From contig CM114273.1 of assembly GCA_050084515.1 (NCBI GenBank), positions 25,048,001 to 25,112,000 on the forward strand: a DNA stretch of 64,000 bases. The letters are read 5' to 3'. Positions 47,845 to 58,722 of this stretch are shown one piece after another. The notes beneath the pieces were generated by a model. The model was given only the letters and a program-made list of their open reading frames with translations. It was not told the origin of the DNA and made no database searches. Position numbers and translations under genes: made by a program. Numbering within the stretch: the first letter of the stretch is position 1; each line of letters opens with the position of its first letter. Source of the DNA: Blasia pusilla (lineage: Eukaryota; Marchantiophyta; Marchantiopsida; Blasiales).

Positions 47845-49071
47845 ATGGTGACCATGAACACATTGTCCGAGAAGCAAGACGTTATTCACATTATAGAAAA
47901 CCTTGTAAAAATGGAAATTATATTCAAAGATAGCTTTGACGATGAAATTCAAATAGATTTCGCCTTACTATTAGACAAGAGTGATCTTACAAACATGCAA
48001 GCAAACTTCTCGTGTGAAGACTCTAATTCCCTAGAAGAATATGATGAACCTGATGTCGGCTCAAACCTCATTGATCTTTACATATTCTTGCTTCACACAA
48101 GGTACTTGAATCCACGAGATGGATTTCATAGATGTGTCGATTTTATAAATAATCACCTCAAAGATCGGCATTCTTCAGTTAACTTGAATGAGCATGGATT
48201 CCTTTTCTCAATTGGTCCATTTGGTAGAGGACCAACTTGTATTCATTGCCCAATTGGATATGCAACAAGTTCTTGTACAAGTCCACTTAGCATGTGCATT
48301 AGAAGGATTTGGACACAATGGTAATAGAGCTTGTTTAGCATGTTCCTTGCTCTTGTGAGGAGTCTGGCATGGCTTTATGATAACCTTCATGAACCGATGG
48401 GCATATATGCAACCATTGGAGGATAGCTTAGCGAATCAAGAGCGCTAGCCTGATCGAGGGGAGTTGAAGCGCATCTCCATGGAGTTTTCAAGGAAGGTGT
48501 GTAGGTCTCATAAATGCAACCTTGTTGCCCATGAGCCAATGACCAACAGTTCTACATTGAAACCTATTTTGATCCATCAATGCTCAAGTTATCTACGACT
48601 ACAAAAGGAAAATGTTATTTATATTCATCAGTGAGTCCTCATATTTCCTCTAAAATAATTACTTTATTTTCTACTTATTAACTTGCATATCATATACTCA
48701 CTCCTCTTGGTCTTGTATGAATGTCGGGGTCGTGCCATGACTTTACTTAATTGAAGCAATCACCCTTGCAGCGTTCAATGAGAAGTCAAAAGCTATTTCA
48801 TGATGACCAATATTTTCTTGATGATAGTGGTTATGGACCCCATCCACACCTTGTACTAGATTTCAAGGGCTCAAGAGACAAGGATTCTAAAGACTTCAAT
48901 ATATTCTTAGTACATGCAAGGATTGTGAATAAATGAACCTTGCATTGGAGTGTTGAAATCGAGATGGCTATCCCTACGAGAACTTCAAACTCAAATGAAG
49001 AGCATGGCTAATAACAACCATTTGGTTTGGTCAATCACTTGTTGTGCATTTGTGCACAACTACATCTTAAA
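47845..49071 (+). pseudogene. Broken PIF/Harbinger transposase, N-terminal and main DDE part
   Basis: Pieces in plus-strand order: 47845-48324 (159 codons, N-terminal region), then frame-shifted sequence with 'LACALEGFGHNGNRACLAC' (about 48280-48350, the usual helix-turn-helix-like segment), then 'DQYFLDDSGYGPHPHLVL' (48751-48936) around the second catalytic Asp, then 'SRWLSLRELQTQ' and 'CCAFVHNYILN' (48950-49071), the conserved end of the nuclease domain. Several stops and frameshifts. A solo LTR interrupts it at 49072 and the C-terminus resumes at 50100. Harbinger elements also need a Myb-like protein, which is not seen. Confidence 0.75.
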
Positions 49072-50099
49072 TTTTGCAACCCTCATAACCAAACAACACC
49101 AAATAGGCACCAAGAGGAACATCAAAACTCAAGTGGACTCACGCTGCGATGTTCGCGCTTTGGAGAGGCGTTTGGAAAGGTCTCTTGGAAAAGTCCAAGA
49201 GATGAAAAGCGGAACAAAGTTGTGCATTTCATGAGTTAGTGGTCACGACCAGGGAACCTAGACGAAACGTGAGCCAAGACTTGAGATGAGTTGAGTCTTA
49301 GAAGGTTGGTTGCCAAAGAGGTGAGAACCAGTTTTGGAACACGACTAGCGTTTGGGGAATTTTATTGTGTTTTGGACCATAACGTCTAGCCCCAAGACGC
49401 GTTCGGAACAAGTAAGGATGCGTTGGAAAGCTTATCTTGAGAAGCTTCCAATAAACTAAAGATCTTAGAAAATGCATAATTACAGACTGAGATATTGGCC
49501 AAAAATGACAGTGAGAGCAGTCGGGTTGAGGGCCAATTGGAGAGGCCTGGGTGTCTTTCCCTAAATGTAGGGAACCCCAGAGATTCCCAGAAGTACTAGT
49601 AAGGGAGGAGTCTCTTGAAGATTTCTTGGAACACAAATCCCTAATTTGAGCACCAAATGACGTCTCAGAGGCACGGGATGGAATGGGAGTTCGGCATTGG
49701 AACTCGAAACCCAAAATTGATCCAATGGAGTGGACTTTGTAAGCCACACTTGGATTCCAACCGAGATTTACTTTGTGCGAGTCTCGGTTAGGGACTCATT
49801 GGATGTCCATCAGAAAATTGGAATTTCTAGGCGCGAAACTCCGGTTGAGGTTCTTGAACCGACCAGAAAGTCTGTCCCAAGTCTTTCGAGACTTGCCCGT
49901 GTTGTAAACCGCGAAACTATGAAGGTTGAGCTTGATGAGAGACAAAGGCAAGAGCTTGGAAAGTTAGCCCGCTGATTGATCCAAGACCCGACTAACCATA
50001 GTGCATGTTTGGATGCAGATTTGCGTTGAGAGCGTGACCTATTGAACGCACGCTTCCACAACAACAAGATTAACGTTCAAGGAGAGTAGGCGCACGACA
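49072..50099 (+). mobile_element. Solo LTR (family B) inserted in Harbinger remnant
   Basis: 1,028 bp aligned with the other family B LTRs, from TTTTGCAACC (TG start mutated to TT) to CGCACGACA. Flanked by perfect 5-bp TTAAA at 49067-49071 and 50100-50104. The open reading through the two flanks matches if the LTR plus one TSD is ignored. Frames inside the LTR are shared with other copies and are not genes. Confidence 0.92.
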
Positions 50100-50240
50100 T
50101 TAAACCATAATGATTTCTAGACCGATGAGGATGACCCCATTGTGGTAGACAAGAAAAAATATGATTCTATTATCAAGCAACCCCTCATTGAAAATAGATT
50201 GAGATCGAGGGGGCTTTATCATAGATTAGAGGTGCAACAT
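50100..50240 (+). pseudogene. PIF/Harbinger transposase C-terminal remnant
   Basis: Resumes the reading frame interrupted at 49071, giving an acidic 'TDEDDPIVVDKKKYDS' stretch after one stop, then 'ENRLRSRG'. This acidic tail follows the conserved nuclease end in related transposases. It shows the LTR insertion came after the transposase was already in place. Confidence 0.6.
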
Positions 50241-51382
50241 ACATGTATAACGTAAAATTGGCTACGAAAGGGGTTGCTATTTAGGCCAACATGAAAGTAA
50301 CAACAAGTCTAAGAGCTTCATTGGCTTTGTAGCTAGGAAGTTAAGGTTGCTAGACTCACGGAAAATGGTGATATGAGTTTCCAACCATACAATATAGAAG
50401 ACATTTAAGGAAAGCATGAATCTAAGTCTCAAACTAGCCTCTTCCATGGAAAATCTCTTCCAATATTTTCAAGAGAAAAATTCTTCAAATTAAGAGTATA
50501 ATATTTGAGTGGAAGCTTTAAGAGAAAATCTGAAGTGGTATTTATATATCACATGCCCTTACCAGAGTGATTGTCTTTCATATATTCACATTCATGATAT
50601 GTTGTGGTGGCACCTTCTATTGCACCAACTCGAGCGGCACTTGAACCTGTATGTAGGGTAGGGTCATGATTGTCCCATTGAATAATATATATATCATTGG
50701 GTACTATGGTGTTTGCTTGGGAATAAATTCTAGATCCAAACTGTTAATTTAAATGGGTTCTTTGGATTGGAAAATCCGTCTATCATAAAGTAGGTATTGA
50801 GTGTACGCAAGGGCATTGAATGTACACAAGGGTAAATAAGAATAGAGATTTGACCAAGAATAAAAACCATTCTAACTACATATAGATGAGGTAGTTCCTA
50901 TGGATTTAATTTTTTTACATGTGGATAAAGGGAAGGGAGTATACCATATATCCAAGTGCCGCTATTTAGTGGAATAATTTTTTAGTCAAATCTCTATACC
51001 CACACAACAATAATCACTTGCTTGCCTATTAGTGAATGTAGGGTAGTGAATGTGATAGAGAGTTGTGGTGTTATCATTGATACATTGGTTTGCAAGCAAT
51101 TGCGGTAGTGAGTCCATCCGAGTTACAAGAAGCCATCATATAGGGCAGAACGGGATGGAAGGAGATCCTCAAACAAAAAAATACTAGAATATATACAATC
51201 TACATTAGATTGTATCTCATGTTGCACATTCTGCTGAAGTTGCATCCAATTTCAATGGCATATAGAAAACTAATTGAAGTGGGTTGAATGCACAACAAAG
51301 CAATTATGAATCTCAATCAGTAAAAAACTACAAGCAATAAAACATCTATAGTGGACACACCTTACAATAGAAAAAGCCAACT
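50241..51382. other. AT-rich spacer
   Basis: No gene or recognised repeat between the Harbinger remnant and the long Gypsy element. The last bases of this interval precede the ATTAG duplication at 51383-51387. Confidence 0.5.
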
Positions 51383-51387
51383 ATTAG

Positions 51388-52239
51388 TGTTGCAACCCTC
51401 TTTACCAAACAACACCAAATAGGCGCCAAGCGGAATATCAGAACTCAAGTGGACTCACGCTGCGATGTTTGCGCTTTGGAGAGGTGTTTGGAAAGGTCTC
51501 TTGGAAAAGTCCAAGAGAAGAAACGTGGAACAGAGTTGTGCATTTCTTGAAAGTATTTTTGGAGAAATCTTATCTTGAGACGCTTCCAACACACCAAAGA
51601 TCTTAGAAAATGCATAAGTATAGACTGAGATATTGGCCGAAAATGACTGTGAGAGCAATCGGGTTGAGGGCCAATTGGAGAGGCCTGGGTGTCTTTCCCT
51701 AAAGGTAGGGGGACCCCAAAGATCCCTACAAGTACTAGTAAGGGAGGAGTCTCTCTAAGATGTCTTGGAACACGAATCCCCACTTTGAGCACCAAACGGC
51801 GTCTCAGAGGCACGAGATGGAACGGGAGTTAGGCGTTGGAACTCGAAACCCAAACCTGATCCAAGGGAGTGGACTTTGTACCCCACACTTGGATTCAAAC
51901 CCGAGATTCACTTCCAACGAGTCTCAGTTAGGGACTCATTGGATGTCCATCGGACAGTTGGAACCGCTAGGCACGAAACGCCGTTTGAGGTTCCTGAACC
52001 GACCAGAAAGTCTGTCCCAAGTCTTTCAAGACTTGCCCGTGTTGTAAACCACGAAATGAGGAAGGTTGAGCTTGATGAGAGACCGAGGCGAGAACTCGGA
52101 AAGTTAGCCGGCTGATTGATCCAAGACCTGACTAACTAGAGTGCGTGTTTGGATGCAGATCAACGTTGAGAGCGTGACCTACTGAACGCACGCTTCCGCG
52201 ACAACAAGATTAACGTTCAAGGAGAGTAGGCGCATGACA
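51388..52239 (+). repeat. 5' LTR of element B
   Basis: 852 bp beginning TGTTGCAACC and ending GCATGACA. Compared with the solo LTRs it lacks about 160 bp around 51550 (the segment with 'GTGGTCACGACCAG'), so it carries an internal deletion. The primer-binding site follows two bases later. Confidence 0.9.
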
Positions 52240-52241
52240 CG

Positions 52242-52253
52242 TGGTATCATAGC
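52242..52253 (+). other. Primer-binding site, initiator tRNA-Met type
   Basis: TGGTATCATAGC lies two bases after the 5' LTR. It matches the usual plant sequence complementary to the 3' end of initiator tRNA-Met (TGGTATCAGAGC) with one mismatch. Confidence 0.85.
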
Positions 52254-52299
52254 AAATCCTTGGTGAGCGTGAACTTGGGGTCATGGAAGATCTATACGT

Positions 52300-53340
52300 T
52301 TGAGAAGAACTCAAGATAGTTGGAAGATCGCGATGCTCGAGGAGGAACGCAAGAGACAAGAAGGAGATCTGAGAAAGGGAGGACTCGCGAATTGGGACCA
52401 AGGGCGAAGAACCGAGGAAACAGCGAGTCAGAGCAAAAAATCCGAGAGACGAATCAATGACGGACCGCGAGCCAGAGGTGGAGATTGTGACTCCCGAAGT
52501 GTCGATTCCTAGACATGAGGATGTTCCAAACGAAAATCTTTGCGCGGGACCTTCGGTTCCAAACTCAAACAATCCGGCCTTTTATATCCAAATGATGGGA
52601 TTGATGAAGAAGATGGCAGACCAGATGGCCAAACATAGCAAGATGATAATAGAATTCAAGTCGAATGGAGCCTCTAGTTCCGGCAAGAAGCCTTGTAAGA
52701 CAAATTTTCCAACGCCATTCATAGGAATGGGACGTTCTCAGAAAGTGAGCGAGTTTCTAACGGAACTCGAACTTTATTTCGAAGCGCAACAAGCAGATGA
52801 GCAAGACAAAGTGACTGTAGAGGTCACGTTTCTGAAGGATCATGCTCTCCACTGGTGGACGGCTCATTGTAAAGAACATCTAGGCCATGGAAGAAAGTTG
52901 AGTTGGGAAGATTTCAAGGAGTTGATTGGGAATTGATTTACTCCAGAATATCAGGAGTATCGCAATGGCATGGATTTTATGAGGTTGCGCCAAAGAGGAT
53001 CCCTAAGCGCTTATGTGCGAGAGTTCAGTGCACTCATGAGCTCACTTTCCATGGATGAGTTAACAAAGAAGATGATCTTCTTAAGTGGACTCAAATCGAG
53101 CACCGAAAAGGCCCTCTTTTGTATACCTCACATTCCAGAGAGGTGCACGGAACTTTTGAGACTAGCGGAGCGAATAAAGGACGATGAAGTCCAAAACCAA
53201 AAACCCTTTGAGTCAAAAAGTATTTCTAAGTTACCGAAAACAAAGGGACATCCAAGAGGGTTTGGAATGGGGGTGAGCGCGACCACGGAGGGTCTCTTGC
53301 CCCAACAGCGAAACGAGTGGAAATCAACACAAAGCCAAGA
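52300..53340 (+). pseudogene. Gag of element B
   Basis: Gag region in two or three frames. 52457-52936 contains a capsid-like helical domain with 'HALHWWTAHCKEHLGHG' and 'LSWEDFKELIG', the retrotransposon-gag pattern. A TGA at 52934-52936 breaks it and the same frame continues (52970-53356). The leader frame 52300-52512 has a charged, glutamate-rich sequence. Function in the intact family: RNA packaging capsid. Broken here. Confidence 0.8.
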
Positions 53341-53803
53341 GGGCCGCCATTCATAAAGTCAACAAATGCCAAAGTAATTTGCTACAACTGTGGCAAACCC
53401 GCGCATATGGCTAAGGATTGTGTGAGACTCAAGGTTAGTAAACCGAGTATGATTGCATTTGCTGCTAAGCACTTATCGGCGCGAGATCTAGATACTTCTC
53501 TCCAAGTCACCAAGAGAATGCCCAATTTGGTTTACCTAGGATCCAAGATCGCTAATCGCGATGTGATGTTGCTCGTTGATACAGGTGTTTCCCACTCATT
53601 CTTAAGCTCGAGAATTGTGAAGACGTTGGGATTGCCAACCATCAAGGCAGATGAACCCATTAGGATAGGATTCGCGGGAGGAAAGTCCCATCAGACCTCA
53701 GAGCTGGTTTTAGGGCTAGTTGTGGGATGCGGAGTATTTGAGTTGAAGGAGAATTTCACAATTTGCGACATGGACGAAATTGATGGAGTCTTGGAGAACA
53801 CGT
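53317..53803 (+). pseudogene. Gag zinc knuckle and aspartic protease of element B
   Basis: 'CYNCGKPAHMAKDC' at 53380-53421 is a CCHC zinc knuckle (C-x2-C-x4-H-x4-C). Downstream 'LLVDTGVSHSFLS' at about 53569-53607 is the aspartic protease active site with DTG at 53578-53586. The frame continues to the nested insertion at 53804, where the protease-to-RT linker is cut. It resumes at 55087. Confidence 0.85.
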
Positions 53804-55082
53804 TGTCATATCGAGAGCCTTTATTCGAGTAAGGATAGACCTTCTAGATGCGGCAGATGTGGTCGATGCAAGGTAAACTCTCTAAGAAGTTCTCCTTTTT
53901 CAATACAAAGTTATTATGTATACTCTCAATTCTCTCACGACAGGTATCACAAATGGAAGTGCCGAGGAGATCACTTCTTTGTAATATCGGACCCCAAAAT
54001 TCCTAACTATAAAATCCCTATAAACTACTTAACGCTTGTACACGAGGAAGATAGCACAACTAGTGTTAAAACCTACTTGAGCGGGCCTATTGACGTCGAT
54101 GGATCGCTATATAAGAACATACAAAGTACAATCCCATGTCCTTCCATATGTGACGATAGGAAGGATCACCGGAGTTGGAGATTGAATGATCTCGTTCATG
54201 GACGCCTTCCCAAAGTGATAAACTAAATAGTGAGTGAACCAGTGCCTATCTATAAAGAGTACCTTGATATGGTATGGATTGAGGAAAAGGAAAGTCGGGC
54301 ACAACTCATCCTCCACCCCTATCCATGGTTGACAGACATTCTCTACTCTCCTCAAGAATGGGTTTTGGCGGAATTATTCTCCCAAGAGGGATAATCCACT
54401 CTCATTGGGAAACTAAGAAGCCAAAAAATTCACTATTTTAGTATGACTAAACTCCTCTAAGGTGACAAACCTCTCATGTCCAGACACACACCACACTCTA
54501 GAAACCTCTCCAAGAATAGACCATGGTCAAGTTACTCTCTTAAGAAGGGTGATCCACTCTCATTGGAAGAGCAAGCAAACCCAAAGTCATACACTCAAGA
54601 GTGACACGAAAGACTCAAGATATGGAATAGAAGGTGATAAACCCTTGAAGATCCCTCCTATTTATATATTCACAAGTGATCCACAAGAGTACGAAATAGA
54701 GCTAATCTTATCTTGTGCCACATGGCTTCCTCTCAAGGCTTAGCCAGTCACATTTTGACATAAGTAGATTTCCTCTTATCTCTTCCAAAATATCCTCTTT
54801 TATCCATTTGATATTTTCCAAATTACCCCAACTAACCTAGCCACCAACCAAGCCTATTTTTGCTTTTCATTAAAGCGCCAACCTCACTACTTTACTTTTA
54901 TAAAGTCATCTTTTATTTATTACCTCTTTTCCTAAAGTTGGGCCCGCATAAAAGAGGCACCATAAAGAGGTTTAAACATGAGAATTTCCTTTTCCTAAGC
55001 TAATTTACTTAATACTAATAAAACTCTGTCTAACACTTAACGAGGAAAGAGTTTACACACTGGATGACTTTACTATACGACA
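53804..55082. mobile_element. Nested insertion with TG...CA ends, probable solo LTR of an unrelated family
   Basis: 1,279 bp starting TGTCATAT and ending ATACGACA, inverted terminal 8-mers with one mismatch, flanked by 4-bp ACGT (53800-53803 and 55083-55086). Frame on both sides is consistent with insertion into the protease-RT linker. Inside, 'GATCCACTCTCATTGG'-like words occur twice (near 54390 and 54548). Open frames such as 53780-54226 start in host sequence and run into it and are not genes. No similarity to family B LTRs. The 4-bp duplication is slightly short for a Gypsy or Copia LTR, so another element type is possible. Confidence 0.7.
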
Positions 55083-55088
55083 ACGTTA

Positions 55089-56231
55089 TTGGATGTGTAT
55101 GAGGTGGAACTAAGGCGTATACCTTTGAGGTTGAGCGTCTTGGTTAACGGCAAACGAACGGACGTCAGATTGGTTCGTGAGGTTCCTCGGAAGACGGAGT
55201 TGGTGAATGCCATCACGAGGACAAGTTTGGCCGAGTTAGAGGAAGGATTTCTATGCTTGATGAGACGAGTAGAGGATGATACAAGCACGAAACGCAGAGA
55301 TCAAAACTCAGCTTCAAGGGGAATCCGTGAAACACTCAAGAGAGTTGTGAAAGAATTTGGAGATGTTTTGACTAAGGAGCTTCCGATTGAGCTACCACCA
55401 CATAGGGCGGTTGATCATAAGATAGAGGTGATACCCGGATCTCAACCACCTTCAAAGGCACCATATAAGTTGAATCAGGAAGAACTTCCCGAGTTGAAGA
55501 AACAGTTGGGTGAACTCCTAGAGAGGGGTTACATCCGAACTAGCAAGTCACCTTATAGATCGCCCGTTCTCTTCGTGAAGAAGAAGGATGGGAAGTTGAG
55601 ACTTTGTGTCGATTACCGGGCGCTGAATAAAGTGACGGTAAGGAACAACTATCCTCTCCCAAGGATGGATGACCTCTTTGATTGATTGTCAAATGCCAAG
55701 TATTTCAGCCGGATTGACGTGAAATCAGGATATTATCAGATTTGGATTGCCAAAGCGGATGTAGAGAAGACTGCGTGTAGAATGAGATACCCTTCGTTCG
55801 AGTTTGTGGTAATGCCTTTTGGTCTTTGTAATGCACCTCCGACGTTCACCACTTTGATGAACTTCATCTTCCATAAGGAGACGGACGAGTTTGTGATCAT
55901 CTATATAGATGACATACTCATCTATTCAAAAACACTAGAGGAGCACGCTCGAAATTTGAAGACGTTGTTTGAGAAACTCAAGACGAATAAGTTATATGCG
56001 AATGCAGATAAGAGTGAGCTCCGTTTGACAAAGATCAAGTTCTTGGGACATGTGGTTAGTGCAGATGGAGTGAGTCCAGACATGGAGAAGGTGAGCGCCA
56101 TTGCCAAATGGGAACCGCCTTCCACTGTGAAGGGGATGAGGAGGTTCATCGGAGCGGTCCAATTTTACCGGATATACGTGAAGAACTTTTCGAGAATAGT
56201 GAAACCTCTCACAGATTGGACCGCAAAATTT
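55089..56231 (+). pseudogene. Reverse transcriptase of element B
   Basis: The N-terminal part (55089-55685) begins at '[13 protein letters not shown]' and includes '[20 protein letters not shown]' and 'YRALNKVTV'. After an in-frame TGA at 55683-55685 it continues (55686 onward) with 'FSRIDVKSGYYQI' (first palm Asp), 'VMPFGLCNAPPTF', and 'IIYIDDILIYSKT' (YIDD) at about 55899-55937, then the thumb 'FLGHVVSADGVSPDMEK'. It ends at the inversion breakpoint near 56231. A single stop in otherwise continuous RT indicates modest decay. Confidence 0.9.
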
Positions 56232-56884
56232 CCATCAGGTTTGGGTTTCGAGTTCCAACGCCTAACTCCCATTCCATCCCGTGCCTCTGAGACGACATTT
56301 CTCGCTCAAAGTGGGGATTCGTATTCCATGACATCTTGGAGAGACTCCTCCCTTACTAGTACTTATGGGGATCTCCGGGATCCCCCTACCTTTAGGGAAA
56401 GACACCCGAGCCTCTCCAATTGGCCCTCAAACCAATTGCTCTCACAGTCATTTTCGGCCAATATCTCAGTCTATACTTATGCGTTTGCTAAGATCTTTGA
56501 TGCGTTGGAAGCGTCTCAAGATAATATTTCCAAAGCGCCCTTATTTGTCCCAAACGCATCTTGGAGCTAAACGTTATAGTCCAAAACACAGTCAAATTCC
56601 CCAAATGCTAGCGGTGTTCCAAAAGTGGTTATCACCTCCTTGGCAACCAACCTTCCAAGACTCAACTCATCTAAAGTCTTGGCTCACTTTTGGTAAAGGT
56701 TTCCTGGTTGCGACCATTAACGCACGAAACACACAACTCTGTTTCGCGTTTCGTCTCTTGGACTTCTCCAGGAGACCTTTCTAAACGCCTCTCCAAAGCG
56801 CAAACATCGCAGCGTGAGTCCACTTGAGTTCTGATGTTCCGCTTTGCGCCTATTTGGTGTTATTTGGTTATGACGGTCGCAACA
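56232..56884 (-). repeat. 5' part of the 3' LTR of element B, inverted
   Basis: On the minus strand this begins TGTTGCGACC at 56884 and runs to the 'CCAAACCTGAT' point at 56232. It aligns with the 5' two-thirds of the 5' LTR. Its other third is at 58338-58703 on the plus strand. The internal edge at 56231 joins RT directly. Confidence 0.9.
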
Positions 56885-56897
56885 CTCACCCCTCTTT
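56885..56897 (-). other. Polypurine tract of element B
   Basis: On the minus strand AAAGAGGGGTGAG immediately precedes the 3' LTR start. It is the usual second-strand priming site. Confidence 0.7.
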
Positions 56898-57230
56898 AGA
56901 ATTTTGATGTCCTCATCAATGCAAACCTTATTAAAGTTAAGTTCTGTGAAGCCGACCCCTTAACAATGAATCGCGTTCTGGTAGCTAACCCGCAATTTCA
57001 CTTTTGGCTTAAGTGTTAGGTTGTCGCTTGCAACACTTAGAATTATTAGCTTCTTCACTTCAATTAGCCTAGGCTGGTTCCGTAGAACTAATCTAAACTA
57101 TCAAAATAAGCTAACTAAGTGTGCAACCTAACACTTCACTCATTATTTGTAAACAACCGCATGCTTACCTAGCCAACTCGTACTACTTTTGGGTCACTCG
57201 TATTCCACTTAGGCGAGTCACTAAGTTCAC
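56898..57230 (-). other. Non-coding 3' region of element B
   Basis: About 330 bp between the polypurine tract and the remaining integrase reading frame. 'TGTTAGGTTG' and 'CAACCTAACA' form an inverted pair (57019-57128). The end of the integrase core, with the third catalytic residue, and the C-terminus are missing, which suggests a deletion here. Confidence 0.5.
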
Positions 57231-57849
57231 TCATGCAACATGAATGAGATCACCACAAACCCCAAGACACACTTTCCAAAAGGCACTGGTAAACTTTGGA
57301 TCTCGATTGGACACAATGCTCCTAGGCAATCTATGAGCTCGCCACCAACCATCTAGGAACAGTCGGGAAGTCGTGTAGGCCGTCGTAGACTCTCTCGTCG
57401 GCACAAACCTCTCCAACTTGCTAAACTAATCAACTATCATAAGTATAGCGTTGTATCCCTCAGATTTTGGAAGACTCGTAATGAAATCCATGCTAATGCT
57501 TTGCAAGGGCCCCTCCAGGATCGGCAAAGGATGAAGTCAACCTTGTTTCTTTGCATAAGAAACTCTTCGCCTGACAGGTCACGCAGGTTTTCACATATTG
57601 AGCAACATCTTCCTTCATGTTGGGCCAGAAGAACCTTTTGGCCAAAACAACAATAGTGGATTTCTCCCCTTTATGTCCTGCCAAAGGTCCATCATGACAT
57701 TCCACAAACACTTTGGTCCGTAGCTTGCCTTGACCTACATAGATCCTGCTTTGCTTAAAGCTTAGCAAGCCGTGTCTCAAACTTAGATTGGCCACCTTCT
57801 CGCCCCGCTTTAACTTCCCAAGGTACTCCCTCTCTTGCGCATGCTTCAT
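57231..57849 (-). pseudogene. Integrase of element B (inverted block)
   Basis: 57493-57849 holds the zinc-binding domain: 'CHDGPLAGHKGEKS' then 'FFWPNMKEDVAQYVKTCVTC', an H-x4-H / C-x2-C pattern. The core continues at 57231-57490 with '[15 protein letters not shown]' (first Asp) and 'VSNRDPKFTSAFW' (second Asp), separated by a TAG. The Glu-containing segment is absent. The RNase H gene lies directly upstream on the minus strand. Confidence 0.85.
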
Positions 57850-58337
57850 TCTAGGTCTGTTGCATTAGGAAACATTGCTCTCAACACTTGTGTCGTCGAT
57901 GGCATATGTTTATCCCTGCGACTTAACGCATCTTTCCCCGGCTTGTGGATTAGCTCCACGTTCGTCAATGCCAAGTTATCATGCCATCGAAGTTGCTTTG
58001 GTGTTACGCGATCCAGGGTCTCAAAATACTTGAGCGATGTGTTATCGGTGAATACTCGAGTCTTGTGAAGTCCCAGATAGTGACGCCACTTTCTTAAGCA
58101 ATGAACCACCGCGAACAACTCTTTCTCATGAGTGGGCCATCTCCTTTCGGTGTCGCTAAGATTCTTGCTCTTGTATGCTACAGGTCTTCCTTTTTGCACC
58201 AACATTCCAACAATCGTGAAATCACTAGCATCAGGTTGCACCTCGAACGGTTGGTCAAACTCCGGCAGCTTCAAAACTGGTTCTTGCGAGAAGATTTCTT
58301 TGACTTGATTGAATGCTTTATCCACTTCCTTGGTCCA
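57846..58337 (-). pseudogene. RNase H of element B (inverted block)
   Basis: On the minus strand: 'WTKEVDKAFNQVKEIF' linking to RT, then 'PFEVQPDASDFTIVGMLVQ' (first Asp), 'THEKELFAVVHCLRKWRHYL' (Glu), 'VFTDNTSLKYF' (Asp) and 'NVELIHKPGKDALSRR'. All key RNase H residues appear present and the frame is open across about 160 residues. This is the best-preserved domain. It lies opposite to RT because of the inversion and so could not be expressed with it. Confidence 0.88.
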
Positions 58338-58703
58338 TTTTGTACGCCACACTTGGATTCCAACCCGAGATTCACTTTGTGCAAGTCTTAGTTAGGGATT
58401 CATTGGATGTCCATCGGACAGTTGGAACCGCTAGGCGAGAAACGCCGTTTGAGATTCTTGAACCGACCAGAAAGTCTGTCCCAAGTCTTTCAAGATTTGC
58501 CCGTGTTGTAAACCGCGAAACTAGGAAGGTTGAGCTTGATGAGAGACCGAGGCGAGAACTCAGAAAGTTAGCCCGTTGATTGATCCAAGAGCTGACTAAC
58601 CAGAGTGTGTGTTTGGATGCAGATCACCGTTAAGAGCGTGACCTACTAAACGCACGCTTCCACAACAACAAGATTAACGTTCAAGGAGAGTAGGCGCACG
58701 AGA
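58338..58703 (+). repeat. 3' part of the 3' LTR of element B
   Basis: Starts GTACGCCACACTTGG and ends CGCACGAGA, aligned with the 3' third of the 5' LTR, in plus orientation. Terminal CA is mutated to GA. It is followed at 58704-58708 by ATTAG, matching the left flank. Confidence 0.9.
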
Positions 58704-58722
58704 ATTAGCTATTTTCATATTT

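Larger units (their letters stand above)
51388..58703 (+). mobile_element. Long Ty3/Gypsy element B, internally inverted, with nested insertion
   Basis: One insertion bounded by perfect 5-bp ATTAG duplications (51383-51387 and 58704-58708). From the left: 5' LTR, tRNA-iMet-type primer-binding site, gag, protease, a nested TG...CA insertion (53804-55082), RT, then an inverted block (about 56232-58337) containing the 5' part of the 3' LTR, polypurine tract, integrase and RNase H on the minus strand, then the 3' part of the 3' LTR on the plus strand. LTRs differ by about 14 of roughly 170 bases compared by eye at their 3' ends. Frameshifts and stops in gag and pol make it inactive. The third integrase catalytic residue region is missing. 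Confidence 0.92.

Noticed and set aside
53780-54226. 148-codon plus-strand frame with paired cysteines
   Set aside because: Begins in retrotransposon protease sequence in the wrong frame and continues into a nested insertion, so it spans two unrelated DNAs.
56232-58337. Second, oppositely oriented retrotransposon nested in element B
   Set aside because: No separate target duplications or complete LTR pair; the LTR halves and domains complement those outside, so one internal inversion fits better.
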